From: Agaricus subrufescens
Lineage: Eukaryota; Basidiomycota; Agaricomycetes; Agaricales; Agaricaceae
Length of the DNA stretch: 64,000 nt
Direction of reading: 5' to 3'
NCBI GenBank assembly: GCA_029945375.1
Contig: CM057057.1
Coordinates: 496,001 to 560,000 of the forward strand
Every line of letters begins with the position of its first letter. Position 1 is the stretch's first letter. Made by a program: the position numbers and the translations under genes. Positions 1 through 10,969 of the stretch are shown piece by piece. The notes under the pieces are model-generated. The model was given only the letters and a program-made list of their open reading frames with translations, did not search any database and was not told where the DNA came from.

Positions 1-59
1 TGTAACGGGAACTAGAACGACGATCAAGAAGAGAAACAAGGGAATACGAGGATGCTTAC

Positions 60-1217
60 GATCAGTCTGCCCTGCCATAGGCCGTCCATCGAACCTGGGA
101 CGTAGACTTTGGCGGGCCGCCACTTCGGTTGGCGCTTCCACGCGCTTCCACATAGAATCCTGCGCCAATAATCGGGGTCCCACTGAGAGCTGCAGTCGCT
201 GGATCGCAGGGTGTCGGGGAGTCCGTTGGCCAACCGGGTACCGCTTTCCCAGTCCCAAGTGATACGGATAGGAGGTTCGGCGCCCTTGTGAGCATTGACT
301 TCGTGCAGGTCCTCTTGAGTTGGCTGGGGGTGGGCCGACGGCGGAGCTAGGGCACGGGTGGCGGGGAGGTGCGAGGGGATGCCAAAGGGGATGATCTCGC
401 GGCGGGCAAAGTAGAGCAGTTTTGCGGCGACGGAGATTGGGGGCGGGGAGAGGGGCGGGAGGGAGCCAAAGTAGGGGTAGTAGGTCTGGGGGTCCGGGAC
501 GTAGACGGGATACGGGCCATGGGCGGAGGGAAAGGAGTGGCAGACGTCGCTGGCGGAGTCGGAGTCGGGGAGCGGGAGGTGGAAGTGGTGGGGCGGCGCC
601 TCGGCCTGCGCATATCGGTACGGGTTGAGCACAAAGGGCATGAGCCGCACGACCATCTCCTCCCTCTCCGCCGCCGTCTCGCGCCGCAGCTGCTCGGGGG
701 TGGTGAGCATCCACCGGATCCAGAGGGCGAACGAGTTGGTCGAGTCGTCCGCGGGCCATCCCTCGTGGAGGTGGGCCTCTGCCCAGAGGTGGGTGCGGAT
801 GCAGGCGGCGATGAAGGCGTCGACGCCGGCGGCCTCGAGCTGGGCGCGGTTCTTGCCCTCGTTGTCGAGGAGCAGGACATAGACGGTGCGGAGCGTGTCG
901 CATATGTCGGGGCGGAGGACGCTGCCGGAGCGGAGGACGTCGAGGGCCTCGGCGTACTGGCGCAGCTGGTCGTAGTAGTCGCGGCCGTTGGGGGCAAAGT
1001 TGCGGCGGCGGACTGCGGCGGAGTCGAAGCGGGAGTCGAACGCGGCCCACCAGACGGCGGGGTTGCAGTGGGGGCCGAGGGCGTCCCTGAGATGCCGGCA
1101 GGTGGCCCGGAGGGCGCAGAGATCGCGGGGGGGACGGAGCGGGCGGGCCGAGGCGAGGGCGGCGGCGATGGTGGCGAGGATTTCGGGGGGGATGCGGTGG
1201 AGCGGGGAGGGGGCCAT
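60..1217 (-). CDS. F-box protein, 5' part (runs off left edge)
   Basis: The first exon encodes about 386 residues from an ATG at 1217. Residues about 6-50 form an F-box: a proline-rich start (RIPPEILATIA) followed by the LCALRATCRHLRDAL helix typical of Skp1-binding F-boxes. The rest has no repeats I recognise; it has a proline-rich middle and ends in VPGSMDGLWQGRL. A good splice donor (GTAAGC) begins at 59, so the gene continues beyond the window and its last exons are missing. A role as SCF ubiquitin-ligase substrate adaptor is inferred from the F-box alone. The exon is far richer in G+C than the rest of the window, which also creates long false ORFs on the other frames. It is unrelated in sequence to the F-box cluster at 13-39 kb beyond the F-box itself. 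Confidence 0.75.
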
Positions 1218-4200
1218 GGCGATGGCTGCTGGCTCTGCAGGCCGCGTATAAATGTCGTCCAGCCCCGATCACTCTCTGATCGCCGTTGGGCATCAAGATC
1301 CCCGCTGCTGCCCACGTAACTCGCCTGCAAACCAGCTCGCCTCCCCGGCATCTCCCCAGCCCAGCCTCGACGCCCAGCCGGCCCTCGCCAGCCCTCCGCT
1401 CCCTCGTCCCCGCGCACCAGCAGGCAGGGCTATTTTGGGGAACCCACTTGCCCGATCAATTGATCGAGATTAATGCCTCGCGCGATCTGCATCTCAGCCC
1501 TCCCATATCGCTCGCTCCACCGTCTTCGCCACCCACCGCGCCCTCGCCCGTGCGACTCTCCGTCCATATCCGGCCATGACGGCATCTTCGCTGTCTATGT
1601 CCGCCACCTATGTACAGACCGCAACAACCGTTGACGCGGATATGCCATCCTCAGCGATATATATATCCCCCTCCAACTGGGCGACTGCCCACCCACGACC
1701 CGCGTCGGCTGGGAACCCACCCGGATTCTCCCCTCTCTTCCTGCCCTGCACCGTCCCCCCGGGTGCCTCTCTGCTGGAGGGGAGTCGGCACCATCCGCTG
1801 GCCCGCATCTCGCGTCCTTATGTCATGCTTTCCCTTGACTACGCCACATGCCAGAGACTACCGCACCACAAATACCTATCGCATCGGTCCTCGTATTCTA
1901 GCTCATACGCAGATCCCGTGTCCCCGTCCCATGACAAAACCCAAAAGACCGCACAATGACGTGGGAGCTCTGGCCTGCTTTGTTTATCAGCACACCATGA
2001 GGCGGCGACTCGACTCTTTCCCTGATCTGCAATCCCTTCTTGGCAGCCCCTGATACACTGTCCGACGGAGATTACTTGTTCTCGTCAACATTTTATCATT
2101 ATCAAACCTCGTGTTTCTCGGTTTTCCTGACAGAAGAGCAGCTCCATGAACGGAAGATCGCCGATCAATCCTATACGATTCCTCCAAACTCCTCGTAACC
2201 ATCGTTCTCTGATATGGTCATGTCGCTCGTTTCGCTTTTCTCTTTCTGTTCCTTCACCGCCCGCGGGGTCTCAGTGTGAGATAGATACGACTAAGTCGAA
2301 TGATTGTTGCGCTCACACAAGTCAAACTGAGGTAAGTATGAGTATGATGATGGTGCTGTTGATGATCAATTTAGGTCACTACTTTCAAAAGGCCGATCAC
2401 AATTTACGAGTTTTTATTTTTAGAATCCAGGTCGTAAAGATGCATATCGGTGCAGTCATACTACGCAGTTCTGCGCTCAAGAACTACAAGCTCGTGTCAA
2501 AGATTGGTCCGTGGCGAGTGTGTGACTATGTGATGTAGATCTGTGCTTTTGCTTCCACACACGTACACTACCCCATTCTCTCAAGTAGCAATTAAGAGAA
2601 CTGGATCAATCTCTCATGTAATATACCCTGGTCCTTTGGAATTTTCAGCCACACACTAGTGACACTGATCGATGATGCTGGATTTTGGCAAGTCCTCTCC
2701 TTGTTTCGCAAGTGTGTGTTGTTCTCATCGGATTGGTTTCAACTCTATCACGCATACATGGCAATTTCTCCGAGGTGAGAGGTTCGGGAGGATAAAGCGA
2801 AGTATTTCCGGGGTGAAGGTTAACCCTGGTCTAAGTGTAAGTGATATATATATGTAGCAGTTTTTAGGAGATGTCATTAGTAGATGTTGTTCGCTCGGGA
2901 AGACTTTGTCGCACCCCCCCCTGCCCCCTCGGAAATTGGATGAACGTGTTGGTGCGAAGATCATCGCGGTCAGATATATGCAGCTGTCGAAATGATGATG
3001 ATCGTTTCTGGGGCGGATGTTCTTCGCGAATGAACATGAGAAACTCTTCTTTCACACAGGTCGGTAGACCTAGTACATAAAACACCCACCTCAAATTCCA
3101 TACACCCAAAAAGAACGGCGACATCTCGGCTCTACAGCTACCACTCGAAAAACATCATTAACATCATCTTCTTTTTACAAAAAAAAGTCAAACATCAATC
3201 CACGGGGATCAACAATCTCAAATTTGTCGTCAAGTTTCAATGTTTTAGCTTTTTTCGGAATCTTTCCGATATCATTAAACCGGCAGTCTTCGGTTTTAGT
3301 ACATATGCTTATTCTATTTTTATATGTAACGGGGAACTCCCGTGAGAAATTGGAGGGATAGAGTTTCAGGAAAAGGAGAGTGGTGGGGTGTGTGTTTTTT
3401 CTCTAGTGGTGGGGTATGTGGTATGGAAGATTTGTTTTTAGGCGGATAAAGATGCGAGGTAGACGGAGGAGTGGTGTTGACTGTGATCCTAGATTACTGC
3501 CCGAGTCAGTGAAGCACGTTGATTGGCTGATATCAACTCTGTTTTGTAGAATTCTTCGATTCGACATCTTTCATCCATATCCCTGACGTTCCTAATCGTT
3601 CCAGCCCACACTCATGCAGTGTATATATATATATGTTTATAAATGTACCGACGGGAAACCCCAGAGAAACAAAATTAGGTCAAAGTATAGAATTTGAAGA
3701 AGTATGATCGGAGTACTTCTCAGAAAAAAAAACTTACAATGAAAAGATGTGGTCTTGGCTGATGCCTCGTGTCAAGACGAGGGCGGTCACCGTGATCTCG
3801 TAGTACGACATAATACACTCGTGCGGATCTATTTATACTTTTTTGCGGGGGTGTAGGTAGGCGCAGGGTGTTTTTTGTAGTTTTATAAGTAGAGAATGAA
3901 TGCATTCGAGATTTTATACGGGGATATTAGTGTGCCGAGCGGTGATTGAGAAGAGGCTCGGGGTGTGACCGAAAGGTTTTGTCTTGGTAGTCGGGCTGTG
4001 ATCTTCTATATATATATATATAAATAATTGTGTAGTACATACCTTGGCGCGTTAGTACTGGTTTCTTCTGATAAGATGGCTTTATGAGGTATTGTTCTTG
4101 CCCAGTTCCGCCGGTATTGTCGGGGAACCATTGTGGTATGGTCGTTCCCAACTTATCTATCTCCGTAGCCTAGTTTATCAGGTGCCTGTCTCGTGAGCAT

Positions 4201-6586
4201 ACTCGAGGCCGTTTAAGTGTTCGGCCATGCTGGGAATCGAACTCAATTAGCCTCCTACGATAGAGGTATAGAACAATTTCTTCTTGGAGGTGGCTGGGAA
4301 CAAGCCCATGAGGTTTTCATTTGATTTTCGTCGAGAAAATCCGTGTGTATGCTGATGCTATGTCAAGACCGTCCTGTTCTTTCTTACACGAATGAGTCAT
4401 AGCTTGTTTTCGGCTATAATTGGATTCTATTCACTATTATGAACTTTAGGGAGATAAGCAACAATAAATGTCGCTCTAGAATCTGTGGAGTTTTATCGCG
4501 TATTGAGAATCCAGGTGGGTAAATGTAACCTAAGCCTTTTGTCCAGGGCAGAATAATATAGAATACCCTGTTTAGAATAGCGCCACTAGGCCTATCAGGG
4601 TAGCCTGCGTCTAGACGGTGATCGCCTTGAGTCGAGAATCACTAATAGTAGAATCTATTTAGTGATGAAAAATGACACGGACCGCCGATGGAAAACACTT
4701 GAGTTTGCTTGTGTCGTCGCTTGGAAAATACATCTTCCTCATGTTGGAACGTCCCACGGTTTCACCTCATTTCTTTCGTTCTTAGCTTAAATGAGTCTTC
4801 TTACCTCTTCCTCCGCAGTCAGTTTTCCTATGTGATCGCTTTAAGGTTCTTGGCGAGCGCAGAGGTACGTACCACTGGTTCGACTGGCATGTGTGTGTGT
4901 GTGCTTTTAATTGATAGAGGTAAGCACCGATTATTAGGTTGAAAAGAATTGCAGGGAGGTACCTAAAGGAGTTTGAGATGACCTCGCCACTATCATTGTA
5001 ATGGTTTGGTTTCTCACACGGTGTCAGTCCGTATATGTTAAGCACAAAAAAGGGTGGGATCTGGTTGGCCTGTTGGGTACTCAGTGTCATCATGTCAGGA
5101 CTGTATACGTACGTAGGTTATTACAACATGCTTGTTCCAGAGTAAGGTGGCCTTTTTTTAATATATCGTACGAACTGGCTTGGTTTCGGGTTTTTCTGTC
5201 GTCCGGTAAAGATATTCGGGTTTTATTTTCTGTATCGCCGTATGTTCAGCTTCCTTCAAGGGTGCCGGTGATAGTCTACTCGCTGTTGAAGATAGAGAGT
5301 TGAATTAGAGATGGCGTTATTGATTTAGTGTTGAATTATTATTATTTTTTTTTGGGACCGATGGTGGTGACTGGTTCAGTATTGAGTACAGCACTGCGGT
5401 TATTAAAAAGCATTGTGGGGACATGTCAATTACTGAGCGATTTCTGCTGTTTGCTCGGGCCTCGAATGAGGTACTGTACCTCAAACAGAAGCTTATTCTT
5501 CTTGGATTCTTTCAGTGGCCCTGGAACTGGATGACGTGTGGCTCATTCATACCTTTCTGAGATAATACACCCTCTCCGATCAATTGGTGTGTTTTGTCGC
5601 CCGCTTCTTGATGACCCATAGTAATTCAGTCATTTAGGATTTATTGTTGGCGGTAGTGTGTCCGGTATTGGGGACCGAACTGAGCTGCAAGGTCTTGACG
5701 GCATCTTTACTTATGTTTGATGTAGAGTGTGTGAAGCGTTTTTGAATCGGTTATAATAAGCTGTTAACGGGCTGACTTGATGTGGGCGATTGAGTTTCGA
5801 CGCTCCCGGACCACCCGGGCTCCGGTCGTAATTAGAAATGGGCAAGGAGCCGTTGTGTCGCTGTCTGTGTAGTGATGGCTTCTTTCGTAGTACTGTCGAC
5901 TGTTAGAAAGGTATCGCAGGAAGCTCTGAGCGTTGGTGACAAGTTACGTAAACACCGCCGAACCTGAAGCTTTTTCTTTTTTTTTCGTACCTACATATTT
6001 GGATTATTCCTAGGGGTACGGAGGAGATATGTGGAGAAAGCTGTCAGTGAAACGTAGCCAATAAGGAGGGAGGGTGAAATCCTTTTTAATTGCGAGGCTG
6101 ATAGCAGCTCATTTTTGATGATGAATCTGTCGATTCGGTTGGAGCTCCTCGGAACCTGGTGGAGATGAAGACAGTGGAGATTGCTTTCGAAAAGTTGTCT
6201 GCCAGGTGCAGTGCGGCATGAGGCACGGCTGGGCGGCACCGGCTGATGAAATATTGATGTGAACTTTGATACCGGGTCCGCTTCCCAAAGACGGTGTTGT
6301 CTGCGCGCCTGTTCGACCCTGAATATATAGGCATCACCGTAACCGCCATCCTCGATGTTCTCCTCCAGCTCTTGTCCTCGTCTGGCATCTTCCTCGACGA
6401 ATTTGCGAGAGTAGGCTTACATGAGACGTGGGAATGGAACTTTTTGGGGAAGGGGTGAAGCTTAAAATGGAAAGTGGACGCCAAAACGTCGAGAAGCAGC
6501 GCAAGAGTTGATGTGTATAAAAAATTAAAAACAAGGCCTGTCAGTTCTCTTTCTTACCACCACCATCTCCTCTCCTATCCGTCGTC
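1218..6586. other. Gene-poor interval (5.4 kb)
   Basis: I see no gene that I can support. An open frame at 1576-1959 (+, 127 codons, Ser/Pro/Thr-rich) faces away from the F-box gene start at 1217 and could be a first exon, but nothing in it is recognisable. Composition shifts from GC-rich to about average after roughly 2 kb. There is a TA run at 4007-4022 and shorter TA runs near 2850 and 3625. A stretch near 4210-4260 resembles the T-arm of a tRNA but cannot be folded into one. The last few hundred bases must include the promoter of the PUF gene. Confidence 0.5.
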
Positions 6587-9325
6587 ATGGCCCTTCCCCA
6601 GGATTCGTCCAAGTTCCTCTCGTTGTACGATTCTAGTCCTCCGCGTTCGCGCCAGGCTACTAGTAATGCTGGTTTGGCTGCGTCCATCTGGGCTCCCCAG
6701 CCCCAACCCTCTGGGTCTACGTGGCCTAGAGCCTTGGATTCTTTTTCTCGTGTATCCGATAGAGATATGATAGATTTTAATGGTCTTAGTGGCCACCAAA
6801 AGCCCCCTGGCATGCCTTTGATTAGTCGCGAGGACGTTTTTGCGTCGTTGGGCTCGGTGACCCCTTCCAACAAGGACATCGGCGCCATCGGCGACGGTAG
6901 GAAGAAAAACTCGCCGGAATTCGAAGATAAAGTGAGTATATGCTATCATTATCGGGTAAGCGACGCATATGCTCACCATCGCCATCTTTTTTTCTTCCTT
7001 AGCATGTCGAGCAGCTCCTTCGTACCCTTAATCTCAACTCGCCTGCTCCTTTTGCCAGAAAGCCTCAGCTCAACCTTGATGTTAACCAAAACTCTCCTGA
7101 TTTTTCTCCTGCGTCCGTGTCGTCGGCTTTACTTACCCCGACTGACCTTTCCCCTGCCCGGGCCCAGTTTGACCCCAAAAATATGGGCCAGTCTCCGTAT
7201 GATGCGGCCCATAGTTTGCTTTTGGTACCGCCCTCGTCATTGTTGTTCGAGCAGCAGGCTACTCCTGGCAAACAGGCAGAACCAATGGAAACTAATCCTG
7301 GAAACCTTCGTTATGGCTTGTCTCAACCCTCATCGTCGTCCGGTGGTATTTATCCATTTCAGCCCTTTTCCGATATGTCAGCTTCTGTTCCGCAAACCCA
7401 CAACCTACACACTCTTTTTGCCAATTCGTCTCCGCAAGCTCAATCAATCTATAGCTCTCCTTTACCTCGTCGTGTTGAAACGACGAACCGACTTCCGCAA
7501 ATGGACTGGCGTCTTACCCAGCAACCGGTCTCTCAACAATCTTTAGCCTTGCACGCCGACTGGCGCCAGCCGATGGAGAAGTCAATGTTTGACTTCAATT
7601 TGAATCAAATGAGCCATAACGAGCCTATCCGCTCTACCCTTATGCACCAACAAGCTTCTCCGTCTCAACCATCGCAGAACTCTCATGAGGCAAGTAGTCA
7701 TCCGCCTTTTTAACCACTAGGTACTTACAAGCGTTCGAAATAGCCGATCAACTTCTTGTCTCTCCTTCATCCTTCTTCTTCGCCTCCTTATCACGTTTTC
7801 GTTTCGCGTATCATCAAGTCTTCTGACCAGCAAGCCTCTATTTTTCTCCAGCAGAAGCTCAAAGTAGCCGACATTGAGGAACGTGCCAAAATTGTTGACG
7901 CTATATGCGCTCGTGGCTTTGAGATGATGGCTCACCGGTGAGTTCGCGCGCGAATATTTAGCTATGCCTTGAGCTGATGTAAGACCCGTAGCTTTGGAAA
8001 TTGGGCAGTTCAACGATGCCTCGAAGCGGCTTCTACGGCGGAGGAAAGAAGGAAGATCGTGGGTTGTATGAGGTACAGTCAGAACTCTAATCCTTCGGCT
8101 ACAAGTTCTTAAATGCCTCGTACGAAGGGGCCGCATTGTTGAGCTTGCTACCAATTGTTACGGGTGTCACGTCCTTCAAAAAGCCCTTGACTGCGAAGAA
8201 GACATCCGCCTTCTCATCGTCTCGGAGCTGCTCCTTGGGGATCCCGCACAAACCCTCGTAAACAAGCATGCTTCTCATGTTTGGAGTAAGGTAAAGCCGG
8301 TGACTTCTCATGTTTCGCCCTGGCTCACATCATTCCGTAGATTATGGAACTTTCGTGGACTCCGCCTGCTCCGCCCATCTTCACCTTGTAAGCTTTGGTT
8401 TGCTCCTTCCTTTTATGACTCTGCTAAGACGTAACATTAGTGTCAATAAGTCTCTCAAGGGTAAGTGGGCATCACTGGCCTGTCATGAAACCGGTTCGCT
8501 TGTCGTTCAGGTGCGTTTCAAGAACAAAATTCTTCACACCTCTGATTCTCTTTTAGCATGCATTCGAGAATCTCGAGCCTGATGCCAAGGACGGTATCGT
8601 GGATGAACTATTGAACCAAGGTACCGCCGTTTTCAGCGAGGTCGCTAAGAACCAATGGGGATCGTACTGTATCCAGCATAGTATGTCTACTGCCATGCGC
8701 GTTCGAAAAGAAGGTCTTCTGACGTTTTCATAGTTCTTGAGCATGGTTCCGAAAAACATCGCCGCATGACCCTTGACCATCTTTTGGAGGGTCTTCTCGA
8801 ATTCGCCACTAACGAACAAGGCTCCAAGTCTGTCACAAAAGCATTGAAAGAAGGGGGTAAAGAAACCCTTGACAGGGTTGTCAAACGAATGTGCGAACCA
8901 GCAAAAGGGTGAGGGCTGAATGGGTTCCTGTGATAAATTGCAATTCATTTCATCTCCGTCTAGGGCCCGTCGTGCAATGATAGTCGACCTTGCTCTTTCG
9001 GCCACCGGTAGCCAACTTATCGCCAGCGTTTTGCCCACGGTGCGTCATGGCCCAGTTCTCCTGTCCCACCTGCTAAAGCGCTACAGGCCGACAAGGATCA
9101 AAGGGCTCTTCTTTACGAGTGCATCAGAGGTCACATTGTCACTTTGCGCGGGTGCAAGACCGGTTCTAAGGTCATCTGGCTCTTGTGAGTTCGATAGCAT
9201 ATGGTTTAATGAGTACATCACTGATGTTTTTAACGGAATTACAGTGATCGTATGGTAATAGTTCGTTTGCCTTGTGCTTCGACGAAGCTGAATGCCAATT
9301 CTAGCGCGCCTATTACGGCTACTAA
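6587..9325 (+). CDS. PUF (Pumilio-family) RNA-binding protein
   Basis: I assemble 13 exons into 696 codons: 6587-6931, 7003-7689, 7744-7937, 7992-8072, 8128-8290, 8341-8387, 8441-8510, 8557-8680, 8734-8908, 8964-9039, 9087-9184, 9245-9254, 9305-9325. Residues 1-344 are low-complexity (Ser, Pro, Gln), as usual before a PUF domain. Residues about 345-690 carry the helical repeats: RFGNWAVQRCLE, CYGCHVLQKALD, ETGSLVVQHAFE, QWGSYCIQHILEHG and more divergent EQGSKSV, ATGSQLI and KTGSKVI repeats. PUF proteins bind 3' UTR motifs of mRNAs and repress or localise them in the cytoplasm. The N-W-x-x-Q and S-Y-x-x-Q positions are the base-reading residues. The final exons give the ending DRMRAYYGY. Intron 2 appears to be a GC-AG intron (AG|GCAAGT at 7690). 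Exon 12 is only 10 nt. Which yeast PUF is the orthologue is not settled. Confidence 0.9.
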
Positions 9326-10076
9326 AGATTTCTTCTCATCAAAACGCCACTCCTTGTTCGGGAGCAATCTCATTGTATCGAATATTCTGCAAGATATCTC
9401 GGCCTGCCGCTTCCTACATTAACAATCTGCATCACCCATCATCTGCATTTGGACATCATTCCCGCTTGAATTCAAAAGAACGGCGCAGCTTCGTCCGCTA
9501 GTACAACTCAAAATGAACGATCAGTTTCGACACCGAACTCGGACTAGACAAACATGCTTTTTTGCAAGAAACATCGTCACGTTTACTCGCATATTCCGAC
9601 ATATCCTGTTCCTTTATCAAGTAAAATTTGCACTATCATTATTTTCATATCATCATCATCGACATCCTTCAAGCTTCGACCATCATATGCCGCTGTTCAA
9701 TAACCATTTGCAAGTCTTTCGCTCACATATTCCCCTGTCTATACCTCTCTAGTAAGATTAGCTTTTGCACTTTGGCGAGTACCAAGTCTTTTGTATCAGG
9801 CATTTTTCATTTGCTCGCATTACTATTTGCAGTTATTACAATGCATTGTCAGTAGACAAACCTCGTGTTAATATATGTATGCACAATTTGCATTAAACCC
9901 TGGCGGCTGCTCCAAATGGTACCCACCATTAGACATACATTCTCGAAGAAAGGTTACGAAGGGCGACAGGGAGATGATCAGGAGATGACCGGTTCTAAAA
10001 CGTGGGAAAGTAATTTCCGGCTAATCCCGCCTCCCCCCGGTCGTGGTCGTCGTGCGCCGTATTCCGTTACTCTCTT
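9326..10076 (+). other. Intergenic, PUF 3' side to SDHC promoter
   Basis: No coding potential is visible. The stretch is AT-rich and presumably holds the PUF 3' UTR and the SDHC promoter. Both flanking genes read rightward. Confidence 0.5.
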
Positions 10077-10869
10077 ATGATGTCCATTCAAGTTCTAGGG
10101 CTGGGTCCTGCGGTCAGGCGAGCTGCTCTGAATCCCCGACTTGGTGCGTGATGTCGAATGTCTCGCTGTGTTATGATATTCACTGCCGCATGCACTGTAC
10201 TTCATTGATGCGTCTTGGTAACACGGGATGACTATGTAGCTGCGAGGAACCAGACGCTGTGGCGTAATGCAGTCGGGAGAAGGTATGTCATCAATTGTAG
10301 TAATGTATTGGGTGTTGATAGTTTTGTCTAGGATGATTCAAACCGAATCTTTACCTCCCTCAGCCAACGAAGGAATACTTAACAAACAACGTCTCAGCCG
10401 TCCTATGAGCCCTCACCTCACCATCTATAAGCCTCAGTTGACATCTGTCCTTTCAATTTTCAACCGATTTGCTGGTGCTGGTCTTAGTGTCGGTGTGTAT
10501 TATTTATGACCTCTGCCATGTATTTCCATATTGAGCGGGCGATTCCTAGTGCTTTACGGGTTCGGCCTCGCGTATCTCGTGGCGCCTACGACATTTGACA
10601 GTGCGCACATCTTGACGTTTATTCACGACCTTCCAGAGGCTGTCAAGCTGGGCGGAAAATTCATCCTTGCTGCGCCGTTTTCACTCCACTTTTTCAATGG
10701 GCTGCGGCACCTGGCCTGGGATGCTGGAAAGTGTACGTGCTATGTCTGTTCTCTGACGCGCTGTCGTGCTGATGCTCTTCCAGTCCTCAAACTGAAGGGG
10801 GTGTATATGAGTGGATATGCGGTGCTGGGGGCTGCGACGGCGTCGTCGATGTACCTTACGTTTTATTAG
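10077..10869 (+). CDS. SDHC: Succinate dehydrogenase cytochrome b subunit (SDHC)
   Basis: Five exons (10077-10143, 10240-10282, 10332-10492, 10550-10732, 10784-10869) give 179 residues. The first 40 residues are Arg-rich with almost no acids, a mitochondrial presequence. RPMSPHLTIYKPQ starts the conserved core, three hydrophobic segments follow, and SLHFFNGLRHLAWD contains the haem-ligand histidine signature of SDHC. The protein anchors complex II in the inner mitochondrial membrane and helps form the ubiquinone site. In the S-I-x-H-R motif known from other SDHCs this protein has SIFNR, with Asn at position 81. From memory, other basidiomycetes also carry Asn here, and the Coprinopsis Asn80 site is linked to carboxamide fungicide resistance. 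The stop is 100 bp before the ERV41 start, on the same strand. Confidence 0.93.
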
Positions 10870-10969
10870 AATAGATAATGAGCATGTGACCGGTGTCACG
10901 GGACGGGCTGGGACACGTCGACAGCGGGAGAAAGACCGAAGATCCAGCTTTCTCCCAACTTTCTCCCAA

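Noticed and set aside
347..1417. Long open frames on both strands (356 codons minus, 316 codons plus) overlapping the first F-box gene
   Set aside because: They are made of Pro/Ser/Thr/Arg or Gly/Val/Glu repeats expected from GC-rich shadow frames, while the 397-codon frame has a clear F-box.
1576..1959. 127-codon open frame facing away from the first F-box gene
   Set aside because: Ser/Pro-rich with no motif, no convincing downstream exons, and overlapping frames of similar length.
4200..4290. Minus-strand tRNA-like stretch (GTTCGATTCCC)
   Set aside because: The T-stem has a mismatch, the anticodon loop is the wrong size and no D-arm or matching 5' acceptor is present.
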